A DNA stretch of 64,000 nucleotides, from assembly GCA_023144635.1 (NCBI GenBank), contig JAGLFH010000021.1, positions 62,001 to 126,000 of the forward strand. The letters run 5' to 3'. The DNA is from Candidatus Auribacterota bacterium. GTDB lineage: Bacteria; Auribacterota; JAFGBW01; JAFGJP01. Shown here one piece after another: positions 7,244 to 17,109 of the stretch. Position numbers and translations under genes: made by a program. The notes under the pieces are model-generated. The model was not told where the DNA came from. It saw nothing but the letters and a program-made list of their open reading frames with translations, and made no database searches. How positions within the stretch are numbered: position 1 is the stretch's first letter; every line of letters starts with the position of its first letter.

Positions 7244-8461
7244 ATGGAACACTCTTTTTCCGGGTTAACAATATTGGGTATAGCAACCATCTTGAGCTTT
7301 TACATGGGTAGAGGAGCGCGTCGTATTAAATTTCCTTCTCTTATAGGGTATATGATCTTAGGTGTAATCATGGGCCCTTCCATACTTAATTTCTTTAATA
7401 AAATATTGGTAGATAAATTAACTATTATCAATCAGATTGTGCTTGGTTTTGTGGCTTTCAGTATAGGTGCAGAACTTAATTTAGTTTCATTAAAGCGTCT
7501 TGGATATGGAATAGTCTCTATCATTATATCAGAATCATTTATGGCTTTTTTAATAGTTTTTGGGTCTCTTTATTTATTCACCAAAGACTTGCCAATGGCT
7601 CTTATCTTTGGTGCTATGGCTCCTGCAAGTGCTCCGGCAGGAACAGTGGCTGTAATACAGGAATGCCGCGCAAAGGGTAATCTTACACAAGCTCTTTATG
7701 CTGTTGTAGGTTTTGATGATGGATTAGCTATTGTTATTTTTGGCTTTGCTTTTGCTTTATCAAAGAGCCTTCTTGTCTCTGAGATCTCAGGTGTTCATGA
7801 AAATATTTGGGTTACTTTATTAGTACCATTGAAAGAAATTGCGCTATGTTTTCTTGTTGGCGGCATGGCAGGTTTTATCTTTTGTCAAATGATTCGTTTT
7901 CTTGAGTCTAGCCGTGATATATTAATTGTTATTTTCGGTTCAATATTTATTGTAACAGGACTAGCTCTTCGTTTTCATTTTTCCTTAATACTTTCCAATA
8001 TGATGTTAGGCTTTTTATTAGTTAATACACGCAATGAAAAAACTGTTAAAAAAGTTGTGGCTCCTCTAATGGAAATTATGCCTTTGCTTTTTGTTTGGTT
8101 TTTCTTTTTAGCAGGAACTCATTTGGAAATCCAAAAATTACCTCAACTTGGAACAATTGGTATTCTCTATATCATAGGACGGTCATCCGGGCTAATTGGC
8201 GGTGCTTTTTTAGGAGGTCTTATTGGTAATGTAGAGAAAAAAATAAAAAAGTGGATAGGTCTGGGGATACTTTCTCAAGCTGGTGTTGCCATAGGTCTTT
8301 CTCTCATTGTTAAACAGGAGTTTTCTGCTCTTGGTTCTCCCCATGCTGATGCTATTGGAACTAGTGTTATAACAGCTATTACAGCAACTTGTATATTTTT
8401 TGAAATTATAGGGCCGATTTTAACCAAGATCGCCTTGAAAAGATCAGGAGAAATTTCTTAA
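7244..8461 (+). CDS. CPA2-family cation:proton antiporter
   Basis: The 405-residue integral membrane protein has about 12 hydrophobic segments. It carries typical Na+/H+ exchanger features: RIKFPSLIGYMILGVIMGPS near the N-terminus, FSIGAELN, and the ion-site motif GFDDGLAIVIF (Asp-Asp) in the middle. The family exchanges Na+ or K+ for H+ across the inner membrane. It lacks the C-terminal TrkA-N/KTN domains of KefB/KefC, so regulation may come from the upstream EIIA proteins instead. Last gene of the operon; a weak AGAACAGTTCT hairpin with Ts follows near 8532-8550. Confidence 0.9.
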   Translation: MEHSFSGLTILGIATILSFYMGRGARRIKFPSLIGYMILGVIMGPSILNFFNKILVDKLTIINQIVLGFVAFSIGAELNLVSLKRLGYGIVSIIISESFMAFLIVFGSLYLFTKDLPMALIFGAMAPASAPAGTVAVIQECRAKGNLTQALYAVVGFDDGLAIVIFGFAFALSKSLLVSEISGVHENIWVTLLVPLKEIALCFLVGGMAGFIFCQMIRFLESSRDILIVIFGSIFIVTGLALRFHFSLILSNMMLGFLLVNTRNEKTVKKVVAPLMEIMPLLFVWFFFLAGTHLEIQKLPQLGTIGILYIIGRSSGLIGGAFLGGLIGNVEKKIKKWIGLGILSQAGVAIGLSLIVKQEFSALGSPHADAIGTSVITAITATCIFFEIIGPILTKIALKRSGEIS

Positions 8462-8650
8462 ACAAAGAAAGATTATATTGCATATCAAGCTAAACCCCGC
8501 AAAGTGCCAAAGTTGTTATATAATTCAATAGAACAGTTCTAGTTCTTTTTATTTGGATTTTGTTATTTGTTTTTTGGAGATTTGCTTTATTATTATTAAA
8601 TCTTTATATTATGCGTTTAATCTATTAAATATTTTAATAAGAGTAATAAT

Positions 8651-10651
8651 ATGGAAAAATTTAATCTAAAAAGCACATTTCAACCGATGGGGGATCAGGT
8701 AGGGGCTATTGATGCTCTTTATAAAAACGTACAAAAAAATGTTTCAGACCAAGTCCTTTTAGGTGTTACAGGATCAGGTAAAACGTTTACTATCGCTAAT
8801 GTAATTGAAAAAATAAATAAACCGACATTAATCATTGCCCCTAATAAAACACTTGCCGCACAGCTTTATAATGAGTTTTCCGAGCTTTTTCCCGATAATG
8901 CTGTGGAATATTTTGTCAGCTATTATGACTATTATCAACCGGAGGCTTATATACCTTCATCAGGTCTTTATATTGAAAAAGATGCGTCCATAAATGAAAG
9001 AATAGATTGTATGAGGCATTCAGCGACAACTTCTTTGCTATCAAGAAAAGATGTTATTATTGTTGCCAGCGTCTCCTGTATATATGGATTGGGATCACCT
9101 GCTTTTTATCATGATATGTGTCTAAGATTAAAAGTAGGAATGAAAATGGATATGGATGAGTTTATTCGAGATCTTGTAAAAATTCAATATAAACGAAACG
9201 ATTATGATTTTGTAAGAGGAACTTTTAGGGTAAGAGGAGGAAATGTAGAAGTAATACCATCTTCTTATTCTGAAGATGGTGTAAGAATAGAGTTTTTTGA
9301 CGAGGAAATTGAAAATATAGTCACTTTTGATGCCCTTACTGCTGAAAAAAAGAAAACCCTTAAAAATTTTACGTTTTTTCCGTCAAGCCATTATATAGCA
9401 TCTCAAGAAGTAATTGTAAATGCAGTGAAAAAGATCAAACGTGATCTTGAAAAACGCCTAATTGAGTTTAGGAACAATAATAAGTTAGTTGAAGCGCAAA
9501 GACTTGAAGAGCGTACCCGATATGATCTTGAAATGCTGCAAGCTACAGGATACTGTAAAGGAATTGAGAATTATTCAAGATACCTTGATAAAAGAAAAGA
9601 AGGCGAAAAACCTTATGTGCTTCTGGACTATTTTTCCGATGATCTTCTTGTTGTAATCGATGAGTCCCATATAACTGTGCCTCAGCTAAGAGCAATGTAT
9701 AAAGGAGACAGATCAAGAAAGCTAAATCTTATCGAACACGGGTTTCGCCTTCCTTCTGCGCTTGATAACAGGCCGCTTAATTTTGAGGAATTCCGGGGAA
9801 TAACAAATCAAACAATATTTGTTTCAGCAACCCCTTCGGAATTTGAAAGAGATGCCGGTAAAGGTCATATAGCCGAACAGATTATAAGGCCGACCGGTCT
9901 TATAGACCCAAAAGTTGTATTGAAAAAAGCGGATAATCAGGTAAAAGACCTTTTAAATGAAATTTTAGAACGTACGAAAAAGAAAGAACGCGTACTTGTT
10001 ACAACACTAACAAAAAAAATGGCTGAAGAGCTGACTGAGTATTTTCAAGATAAAGGCGTTAAAGCTAAATACCTTCACAGCGATGTCAAAACAATGGAAA
10101 GAGTAAAAATAATATGCGAACTTCGAAATGGTGCGTTTGATGTTCTCGTTGGTATTAACCTCTTGCGTGAAGGACTGGATATTCCTGAAGTATCACTCGT
10201 TGCTGTATTGGATGCTGATAAAGAAGGATTTTTACGAAGTGAGACATCTTTAGTGCAGACATCAGGAAGAGCCGCTAGAAATGTGAACGGTACTGTCATT
10301 TTTTACTGTAATATAAAAACAAGATCTATCAGCAATGCTATATTTGAGATGGATAGAAGAAGAAAAATACAAAAATCATATAACAAAACTAATAATATTA
10401 CACCACGATCCATAAAAAAGAATTTTTCGAATATACTTTTAAGTATTTATGAAAAAGACTATGTGACTGTTGATGAAAAAGATTCGAAGAACATTAAGGG
10501 TAAATGGAAAGGGTATGAAGATATTGAAAAAGAAATAGCTAAGCTGAAAATAAAAATGAAACGGTTTGCTGAAAAATATCAGTTTGAAGAAGCTATTAAA
10601 TGCAGAGATAAGATCAAAGAACTAGAAAATATTGAAGAAATGTTTGGGTAG
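8651..10651 (+). CDS. uvrB: Excinuclease ABC subunit B
   Basis: The 666-residue length is normal for the family. The damage-loading helicase of nucleotide excision repair hands the pre-incision complex to UvrC. Visible motifs are Walker A GVTGSGKT (38-45), the beta-hairpin region [16 protein letters not shown], the DEAD-type VIDESH, helicase motifs [22 protein letters not shown] and QTSGRAARN, and a C-terminal UVR motif ([21 protein letters not shown]) that contacts UvrC. uvrC follows after a repeat-filled spacer, so repair genes are grouped. Confidence 0.98.
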   Translation: MEKFNLKSTFQPMGDQVGAIDALYKNVQKNVSDQVLLGVTGSGKTFTIANVIEKINKPTLIIAPNKTLAAQLYNEFSELFPDNAVEYFVSYYDYYQPEAYIPSSGLYIEKDASINERIDCMRHSATTSLLSRKDVIIVASVSCIYGLGSPAFYHDMCLRLKVGMKMDMDEFIRDLVKIQYKRNDYDFVRGTFRVRGGNVEVIPSSYSEDGVRIEFFDEEIENIVTFDALTAEKKKTLKNFTFFPSSHYIASQEVIVNAVKKIKRDLEKRLIEFRNNNKLVEAQRLEERTRYDLEMLQATGYCKGIENYSRYLDKRKEGEKPYVLLDYFSDDLLVVIDESHITVPQLRAMYKGDRSRKLNLIEHGFRLPSALDNRPLNFEEFRGITNQTIFVSATPSEFERDAGKGHIAEQIIRPTGLIDPKVVLKKADNQVKDLLNEILERTKKKERVLVTTLTKKMAEELTEYFQDKGVKAKYLHSDVKTMERVKIICELRNGAFDVLVGINLLREGLDIPEVSLVAVLDADKEGFLRSETSLVQTSGRAARNVNGTVIFYCNIKTRSISNAIFEMDRRRKIQKSYNKTNNITPRSIKKNFSNILLSIYEKDYVTVDEKDSKNIKGKWKGYEDIEKEIAKLKIKMKRFAEKYQFEEAIKCRDKIKELENIEEMFG

Positions 10652-10658
10652 TAAAAGA

Positions 10659-11205
10659 GAAAGTTTAAAGTGCCTAAAGTACTTAAAGTTATGGTGTCTG
10701 CGACGATATTGTAAAAAAGTAGCCACAAAGTCACAGAGACAAAGAGTAAAAGATAAAAGAAGGACGAGGGATGACCGCTCGTTCAAGTTCGCTTGGACGA
10801 TAGACGAAAAACAAGTATAGTTCATAGAGCATAGTCTGAGTAAAAATCATCAATAATTAAATAACAAATATAGATGAATTCCAAAGATTAAATGACACCA
10901 AAGCAGACACAAAATACAAAGACGTCTTACCTTTTTACGTGGTTTCCTGCCTGCCTAGCGGCAAGGTCGCTGGCTTTTGCAGGAATGACGACTTTTTACT
11001 TTTACAACGGTTCAGGCAGGCCCCTATCGAAGATCCGCCATCTTGTTGGAAGGACACACCTTTTTATTTTTCGTGTTTTCTCTTTTTTCGTGATAAAATC
11101 TTCTTTTATTTATGGTTAATTAATATAATATCAGCGAAGCGTTCCTTAATTTTAGGCACTTTAAGTGGTTCTTTTCAGCCAGAGGCTGATCCGCCCTTTG
11201 GCGGA
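10659..11205. repeat. Repeat-filled spacer between uvrB and uvrC
   Basis: About 580 bases hold no believable gene; short ORFs here only read through repeats. Identifiable pieces: an inverted copy of a TTAGGCACTTTAA repeat (10659-10690) whose direct copies are at about 11143-11165 and 43769-43790; GGTGTCTGCGACGATATTG followed by CACAGAG words (10693-10745), also at 12937 and 19319; a palindromic TTCCTGC...GCAGGAA element (10949-10985); GAAGATCCGCCATCTTGTTGG through AGCGAAGC (11028-11141), repeated at 13064-13170; and two GC-rich hairpins, TCAGCC/GGCTGA (11175-11189) and TCCGCC/GGCGGA (11190-11205), about 30 bases before uvrC. Confidence 0.75.
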
Positions 11206-11232
11206 AGTGCATTTTAGACACTTTCTAATGCT

Positions 11233-12903
11233 ATGAAAGAAGAAATAAAAAATAAATTATCCGCATTTCCGCGTGAATCAGGGGTGTACTTTTTTAAAGA
11301 TCATGATGAAAGGATCGTTTACATTGGCAAAGCCCGTGACCTTTGGAAAAGAATGAGAAGCTATATATATGGTCAAGACTCAAGGCCCATGATCAGCCTT
11401 CTTTTAAAGATAATAGACGATTGTGATTTTATTGTGACAAAAAATGAAAAAGAAGCATTGGTCCTTGAAAATAACCTTATAAAAAAACATAGACCCCTTT
11501 ATAACATAGACCTTAAAGATGATAAGACCTTCTATAACATAATGATAGATGTCTCACATAAATTTCCAAGCGTGCGTTTAGTTCGGCAGGTAGATATAAA
11601 AAAAGGTAAACACTATTTTGGGCCGTACCACTCAGCAACTGAAATAAAACAACTGATAAAATTCTTAACAGGCGTCTTCCCTATAAGAACATGCACAGAT
11701 ACATTTTTTAAAACAAGGAAACGGCCATGCATAAAGTACGAAATAGAAAAATGTACCGGACCATGCTGTGGAAAGATTTCAAGAGAAAAATACGATTTCC
11801 TTGTACTTCAATTTGAGGATTTCTTAAAAGGAAAAAACAAAAAGATAGCTGCAAAAATGAAAGCTGATATAAAAACGTTTTCAAAAGAACTTAAGTTTGA
11901 AGATGCAGCCAAACTTCATAAAAGACTTCAAGCTTTACTTGGTATGTTTGAAAAACAATCTGCAGTGCTTCTAAAAAAAATAGATATAGACGTTTGTGGA
12001 ACTGCTGTAAATCTTGATAAAACAGCTTTTGTAATACAAATACTTCATATCCGCAATGGAGCCTTAATAAGCCAGGAAAAAAAGTTTTTTAGACAGAGAA
12101 TCGATGAGATAACTGATGTGCTGGAAACATTTTTTTATAACTATTATAAATCATATCCAATGCCTCCATCATTAGTCCTTATACCGCACAAAATAAACCA
12201 TAGTATTTTGACTGATGAGCTTGAAAATATACATGAGAAAAACATAAAATTCGTTGTTCCATTAAAAGGAGTAAAAAAAGAACTTCTTGATATGGCAAAC
12301 AATAACGCCTCTTTAAAATTAAAAGAAACTTTGGATGAAAAAGCAAGATTTGAAAAACTTAAAAATAAAATGAAAAATAAACTAAGCCTTAAAAATACTC
12401 CGAATACTATGGAATGCTTTGATGTATCCAGTATTCAAGGAGATGATTCTGTTGCATCAAAAGTGCAATTTAAAGATTTTTTGCCCTTTAAATCAGGATA
12501 CAGAAAATATTCCCTTGAAAATATTAAGACCAATGATGATTATTTGAAAATATCTACTGCCATAAAAAGACGTGTCCTTAAAAAAACCGGCAATGATGCA
12601 TACCCTGACCTTATTATTATTGATGGGGGATATGGACATCTTCAAATTGTCTTAAAAACACTAAAGGCTTTTGACAATGATACTTTTCCATTTGATGTTA
12701 TATCTATAGCAAAGGATAAATCAAAAAAAGGTATTAAAGAAGATAAAGTCTACATAAGTGCAAGAAAAAATCCTATAGTATTTCAGGTGTTTGAAAAAGA
12801 TATACTTTTTCAAATAATGAAAATACGAGATGAAGCTCACCGATTTGCAATCGAATACCACAGGCTTAAGAGAAAAAAAAGAATGTTTGGGGAAGATAGT
12901 TAG
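11233..12903 (+). CDS. uvrC: Excinuclease ABC subunit C lacking the C-terminal HhH domain
   Basis: At 556 residues it makes both incisions in nucleotide excision repair. The N-terminal GIY-YIG nuclease is visible (GVYFF at 17, VYIGKAR at 29-35), then a cysteine cluster (C..K..CTGPC), a UVR motif (KADIKTFSKELKFEDAAKLHKRL) and the RNase H-like second nuclease (ECFDVSSIQG, LIIIDGG, RDEAHRFA). The protein ends 18 residues after RDEAHRF at RKKRMFGEDS. The usual ~50-60-residue helix-hairpin-helix DNA-binding tail is absent. No strong ribosome binding site precedes the ATG; the leader is made of palindromic repeats. Confidence 0.95.
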   Translation: MKEEIKNKLSAFPRESGVYFFKDHDERIVYIGKARDLWKRMRSYIYGQDSRPMISLLLKIIDDCDFIVTKNEKEALVLENNLIKKHRPLYNIDLKDDKTFYNIMIDVSHKFPSVRLVRQVDIKKGKHYFGPYHSATEIKQLIKFLTGVFPIRTCTDTFFKTRKRPCIKYEIEKCTGPCCGKISREKYDFLVLQFEDFLKGKNKKIAAKMKADIKTFSKELKFEDAAKLHKRLQALLGMFEKQSAVLLKKIDIDVCGTAVNLDKTAFVIQILHIRNGALISQEKKFFRQRIDEITDVLETFFYNYYKSYPMPPSLVLIPHKINHSILTDELENIHEKNIKFVVPLKGVKKELLDMANNNASLKLKETLDEKARFEKLKNKMKNKLSLKNTPNTMECFDVSSIQGDDSVASKVQFKDFLPFKSGYRKYSLENIKTNDDYLKISTAIKRRVLKKTGNDAYPDLIIIDGGYGHLQIVLKTLKAFDNDTFPFDVISIAKDKSKKGIKEDKVYISARKNPIVFQVFEKDILFQIMKIRDEAHRFAIEYHRLKRKKRMFGEDS

Positions 12904-12936
12904 CTGGTTAACCGGTTAAATTGTTAACTGGTTCAA

Positions 12937-13172
12937 GGTGTCTGTGACGATATTGTAATTTGCCACAGAGAGCACAGAGTACACAGAGAAAAGAAAATTG
13001 GACGCAGATTTGCACAGGTAAAAAAGATCAGAGGGGTTAGCCACTAAGAGTACGAAGGGACATCGAAGATCCGCCATCTTGTTGGGAGGATACACGTTTT
13101 ATCTTTCGTGATAAAATCTCCTTTTATTTGTGTGCATTTGTGGCTAAATCTTATAATATCTAGCGAAGCACA
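12937..13172. repeat. Repeat-filled spacer between uvrC and prmC
   Basis: This spacer contains the GGTGTCTGTGACGATATTG element followed by GCCACAGAGAGCACAGAG (12937 to about 13036). Most of that element occurs inverted at 41663-41740. The GAAGATCCGCCATCTTGTTGG...AGCGAAGC element (13064-13170) is a close copy of 11028-11141. A GACTATGGTCCATGGACTAT palindromic stretch (13195-13217) runs up to the prmC start. No gene is supported here. Confidence 0.75.
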
Positions 13173-13222
13173 CATTTGACTTTTAACTTTTGGACTATCG
13201 ACTATGGTCCATGGACTATTAC

Positions 13223-14095
13223 ATGAAACATACAATAGGCGAAATATATAAAAAAAGTATTGAGTATTTGAAAAATAAAAATATTGAACGTCCGGAAATA
13301 TCAGTTCAATACCTTTTATCTCATCTGCTTAATATATCAAGACTTCAAATATTCCTCGAATTTGAAAAGATAATGCAAAATGACCATATTGATAAAATGC
13401 GGGAATATATAAAAAGAAGAGCTCTACATGAACCCGTGCAATATATTACAGGTTCTGTAGATTTTTATAATTCAGTATTTAAAGTGAATAAAAACGTTCT
13501 TATACCAAGACCAGAGACAGAAATTCTTGTTGATACTGCTTTAAAATTATTTAATGAAAGATCAAAAGACCTTAATGATAAAACCTGGAACATAGCGGAT
13601 CTTGGATGCGGATGCGGGAATATTGCTGTATCTTTTGCAAAAGGAACGAGTGCAACAGTAAAAATCACGGCTATTGATATATCAAACTCAGCACTTGAGC
13701 TTGCTAAAAAAAATGCTGAACTTAACAATGTATCCGATAAAATTGTCTTCAAAAACCTCTCTTTTAATGCATTTCTTGATGAAAAACCCAAACTTCACAT
13801 GATACTCGCTAATCCACCTTATATAGATCCTAAAGATAAAAATACACTTGCATCCCATGTCATAGCTTTTGAACCGCATAGTGCACTTTTTGGAAAAAAA
13901 AGCGGGCTTGATTATCCTCTTGAAATATTAACGAAAACATCCTATCTTATTGGGAGCGAATTTGTCCTTCTCATGGAAATCGGATGGGATCAGTCTAATA
14001 ATCTTATCGATAAATGCCAAGCTTGCGGTTTTGAGAAATATGAGTTCATTAAAGACTATAATGATTTTGACAGAATACTAAAAATAACAGGATAA
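13223..14095 (+). CDS. prmC: Peptide chain release factor N5-glutamine methyltransferase
   Basis: From the ATG at 13223 the protein has 290 residues. An earlier in-frame ATG at 13190 lies inside palindromic repeat sequence and would add 11 unlikely residues. PrmC/HemK methylates the Gln of the GGQ motif in release factors. It shows the helical N-terminal domain, a SAM-binding loop DLGCGCGNIAVSFAKG and the catalytic ILANPPYID motif (NPPY). The stop is one base before murA, so the two are co-transcribed. prfA, its usual neighbour, is not in the window. Confidence 0.93.
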   Translation: MKHTIGEIYKKSIEYLKNKNIERPEISVQYLLSHLLNISRLQIFLEFEKIMQNDHIDKMREYIKRRALHEPVQYITGSVDFYNSVFKVNKNVLIPRPETEILVDTALKLFNERSKDLNDKTWNIADLGCGCGNIAVSFAKGTSATVKITAIDISNSALELAKKNAELNNVSDKIVFKNLSFNAFLDEKPKLHMILANPPYIDPKDKNTLASHVIAFEPHSALFGKKSGLDYPLEILTKTSYLIGSEFVLLMEIGWDQSNNLIDKCQACGFEKYEFIKDYNDFDRILKITG

Positions 14096-14096
14096 A

Positions 14097-15371
14097 ATGG
14101 ATACATTCATTATACAAGGTGGAAATCAGCTAAATGGATCGGTTAAAATAAGCGGTTCTAAAAATGCCAGTCTTCCTATGATGGCAGCATGTGTTCTTAC
14201 CGAAGAAGATGTTATTCTTAATAATGTCCCTGACCTTCGTGATATTCGAACAATGAAAGAGATCCTGAAATTCCTCGGTGTGACAGTAGAACAAAAAGAT
14301 ACACACACCGTTTCCCTCAATGCTTCAAAATTAAATAAAAATGAAGCACCCTATGACCTTGTAAGAAAAATGAGAGCAAGTGTGTGCTTATTAGGGCCGT
14401 TACTTGCCCGCACAGGCTCAACAAGAATATCTATGCCAGGAGGTTGTGTTATTGGGCCAAGGCCGGTAGACCTTCACCTTAAAGGTATTAAAGGGCTGGG
14501 TGCCAGTGTGTCTATTGAACACGGCTATATTAAAACTGAAGGGAAATTGTACGGTGCTGATATATTTCTTGGCGGACGATTCGGTTCTAGTGTGACTGCA
14601 ACTGCAAACGTTCTAATGGCTGCTTGCCTTGCAAAAGGTGTTACATATATTGAAAGCGCAGCTCAAGAGCCCGAAATAATTGCACTTGCAAAAATGCTTG
14701 TAAAGATGGGAGCTCAAGTAGAAGGTGCAGGTTCTCATGTGATAACAGTAAAAGGTGTCCAAAAATTACACGGTTGTGAAATAGATGTAATACCCGATAG
14801 AATTGAAACCGGTACATTTATGATGGCTGCTGCTGCAACAGGAGGAAAAGTTGCTCTCATTAATGCAGATGCTAAACACATTAGAGCAGTTACAGATAAA
14901 CTGCTTGAAACAGGTTTATCACTTAAAATATCCTCAGATTCTATTGAAGTTGAAAGGGATAAACCAATTACGTCAGCTGATATAATTACACTCCCGTTTC
15001 CAGGGTTTCCAACAGACCTTCAGGCACAGATGATGGCTCTTATGACAAATGGAGGCGGATTAAGCGTTATAACTGAAAAAGTGTATCCGGAAAGGTTTAT
15101 GCACATAAGCGAACTTAACCGTATGGGAGCTGATATAAAACTTGAAACAGCAACCGCTATTGTAAAAGGTGTTAAAAAACTCTCAGGTGCTTCTGTTATG
15201 GCATCTGACCTTAGAGCATCTGCAGGATTAGTAATAGCCGGCCTTATTGCAGAGGGAGAAACACAGATCTTACGTGTTTATCATATAGATAGAGGATATG
15301 AAAAAATAGAAGAAAAACTAGCATTAATTGGGGCTGATATAAAACGTGGTAAGGAGATAGAACATGTTTGA
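14097..15371 (+). CDS. murA: UDP-N-acetylglucosamine 1-carboxyvinyltransferase
   Basis: The 424-residue protein is full length for the family. It catalyses the first committed step of peptidoglycan synthesis, adding enolpyruvyl from PEP to UDP-GlcNAc. The active-site loop reads MPGGCVIGPRPVDLH with the catalytic Cys at 117. A Cys rather than Asp there predicts fosfomycin sensitivity at the target level. Other family signatures are SGSKNASLP (lysine near the N-terminus) and LMTNGGG. It starts one base after prmC and overlaps ffh by 8 bases, so it belongs to a tight operon. Confidence 0.98.
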   Translation: MDTFIIQGGNQLNGSVKISGSKNASLPMMAACVLTEEDVILNNVPDLRDIRTMKEILKFLGVTVEQKDTHTVSLNASKLNKNEAPYDLVRKMRASVCLLGPLLARTGSTRISMPGGCVIGPRPVDLHLKGIKGLGASVSIEHGYIKTEGKLYGADIFLGGRFGSSVTATANVLMAACLAKGVTYIESAAQEPEIIALAKMLVKMGAQVEGAGSHVITVKGVQKLHGCEIDVIPDRIETGTFMMAAAATGGKVALINADAKHIRAVTDKLLETGLSLKISSDSIEVERDKPITSADIITLPFPGFPTDLQAQMMALMTNGGGLSVITEKVYPERFMHISELNRMGADIKLETATAIVKGVKKLSGASVMASDLRASAGLVIAGLIAEGETQILRVYHIDRGYEKIEEKLALIGADIKRGKEIEHV

Positions 15372-16680
15372 TAGTATATCCGAGCGTTTTCAGGGTATTT
15401 TTAAAGATATTCGCGGAATGGGAAAGATCACGGATAAAAATATTCAGGAACCGCTTCGTGAAGTCAGGAAAGCACTTCTTGAAGCTGATGTGAATTATAA
15501 AGTCGTGAAAAAGTTTATGGCATCAGTTAAAGAAAAATCGCTTGGGGAAAAAGTACTCACTAGTATAACCCCAGGGCAGAAGATAGTTAAGATCATATAT
15601 GATGAGATGGTCTCACTTATGGATCAGGAAAAAGGAGAGATCGATATCAAAAGCGGTTTTTCCTCTCTTATGCTCGTAGGTCTTCAGGGAAGCGGAAAAA
15701 CAACTACGGCAGGAAAACTGTCTTCCTACTTCAAAAAGAACGATCTTTCTACGATGCTGGTGGCAGCGGATACGAAACGCCTTGCTGCCCGTCAGCAGTT
15801 AAAAACAATAGCTGATCAGGTAGGAAGTGATTTTTTTACTATTGAAGATGAAGTAAATCCCGTTTTAATCATAAATGCGGCAAAAGAAACTGCTCAAAAA
15901 AAAGGGATAAGGCGATTAATTGTAGATACCGCGGGACGGCTGCATGTTGAAAATGAACTTATGGAAGAACTTGCATCAATTCAAAAAAATCTTATTCCTG
16001 ATGAAGTGCTTTTTGTAGCAGATGCTACTACAGGACAGGATGCTGTAAATATATGCAAAGAGTTTAACTCTTTTTTAACCCTATCGGGTATTATCCTTAC
16101 AAAAATGGATGGTGATGCAAGAGGCGGAGCTGCGATGTCTATTGCTTATACAACCGGCAAAACTATAAAATTTGTAGGTATCGGTGAAAAATTAGGTGAT
16201 TTTGAACCTTTTTATCCTGACCGTATGGCATCAAGAATACTCGGAATGGGAGATATTGTAGGGCTTGTCGAAAAAGCACAAAGTACCTTTGATGAAAAAA
16301 CAGCTATTAAGATGGAAGAAAAATTCCGTAAGAATGAGTTTGACCTAAATGATTTTCTCCAAAGTCTGAGACAAATAAAAAAAATGGGCCCGCTTGAAGG
16401 GCTGCTAAAAATGATACCCGGAGCTGCAAATATGGGCAAACTCTCCATAGATGAAAAAGAAATACTCCATGTTGAAGCTTTAATGAGCTCTATGACAATG
16501 GAAGAGAGAATGAAGCCCGATGTTATTGACAGCAGCAGAAAAAAAAGAATATCACATGGTGCCGGAAGAAGTGTGCAAGAGCTTAATTCACTTTTAAAAA
16601 GATTTTTGATGATGAAAAAAATGATGAAAAATATGGGTAAATTCGGGAAAAAATTTAAAATGCCTGCTTTTCCGGGATAA
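15364..16680 (+). CDS. ffh: Signal recognition particle protein Ffh
   Basis: The 438-residue SRP54-type GTPase binds 4.5S RNA and signal sequences and delivers ribosomes to FtsY at the inner membrane. The N domain occupies residues 1-95; the G domain has GLQGSGKT (106-113), DTAGR and TKMDGDARGG; the methionine-rich M domain (from about 320) ends in MMKKMMKNMGKFGKKFKMP. It overlaps the end of murA, suggesting translational coupling. The following 172-base gap ends the operon before rpsP. Confidence 0.98.
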   Translation: MFDSISERFQGIFKDIRGMGKITDKNIQEPLREVRKALLEADVNYKVVKKFMASVKEKSLGEKVLTSITPGQKIVKIIYDEMVSLMDQEKGEIDIKSGFSSLMLVGLQGSGKTTTAGKLSSYFKKNDLSTMLVAADTKRLAARQQLKTIADQVGSDFFTIEDEVNPVLIINAAKETAQKKGIRRLIVDTAGRLHVENELMEELASIQKNLIPDEVLFVADATTGQDAVNICKEFNSFLTLSGIILTKMDGDARGGAAMSIAYTTGKTIKFVGIGEKLGDFEPFYPDRMASRILGMGDIVGLVEKAQSTFDEKTAIKMEEKFRKNEFDLNDFLQSLRQIKKMGPLEGLLKMIPGAANMGKLSIDEKEILHVEALMSSMTMEERMKPDVIDSSRKKRISHGAGRSVQELNSLLKRFLMMKKMMKNMGKFGKKFKMPAFPG

Positions 16681-16852
16681 TTTTCTTGAATTGACGTTGT
16701 TGTAACATGTTGCAAACAAGTTTAATATGTATTTTAGTCAAATTACTTATATATATTTATAAGTATTACTTAAAAATTGTCTTGTAAAATCACCAAATTT
16801 TATTAATATATTATGTTTTTAATATAATTAAATAGTTTATAAGGAGAACATT

Positions 16853-17095
16853 ATGGCTACGGTCATACGTCTAAAGCGAATGGGAAGTAATAAGAAACCT
16901 TTTTTTCGCATAGTTGTTGCTGATAAAAGATCTCCAAGAGACGGTCGTTTTATTGAGCAAGTTGGTTACTATGATCCAAAGAAAAAAGATGATAACGTTT
17001 CTGTAGATACTGAAAAAGTCAACTACTGGATATCAAAGGGTGCTAAGCCCAGCGAAACTGTTGATTCCCTGCTAAAACAAGTTGCAAAAAAATAA
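16853..17095 (+). CDS. rpsP: 30S ribosomal protein S16
   Basis: At 80 residues it is typical of bS16, with the conserved start [45 protein letters not shown] ribosome binding site precedes the ATG. It opens the rpsP-trmD-rplS cluster. The usual khpA and rimM genes between rpsP and trmD are absent here. The AT-rich 172-base upstream gap contains a TACTTATA/TATAAGTA inverted repeat (about 16745-16766) but no promoter I can place with confidence. Confidence 0.98.
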   Translation: MATVIRLKRMGSNKKPFFRIVVADKRSPRDGRFIEQVGYYDPKKKDDNVSVDTEKVNYWISKGAKPSETVDSLLKQVAKK

Positions 17096-17109
17096 AAGCG
17101 GCATTTTTG

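Noticed and set aside
10892-11217. Two overlapping plus-strand ORFs (75 and 92 codons) between uvrB and uvrC
   Set aside because: They run through several dispersed repeats and hairpins, have no ribosome binding site and no recognisable product.
13190-13222. Upstream ATG for prmC
   Set aside because: It falls inside a palindromic spacer repeat; the protein family starts near the ATG at 13223.
16212-16715. 167-codon minus-strand ORF over the ffh 3' end
   Set aside because: It is antisense to the well-supported ffh gene and has hydrophobic, shadow-like composition.
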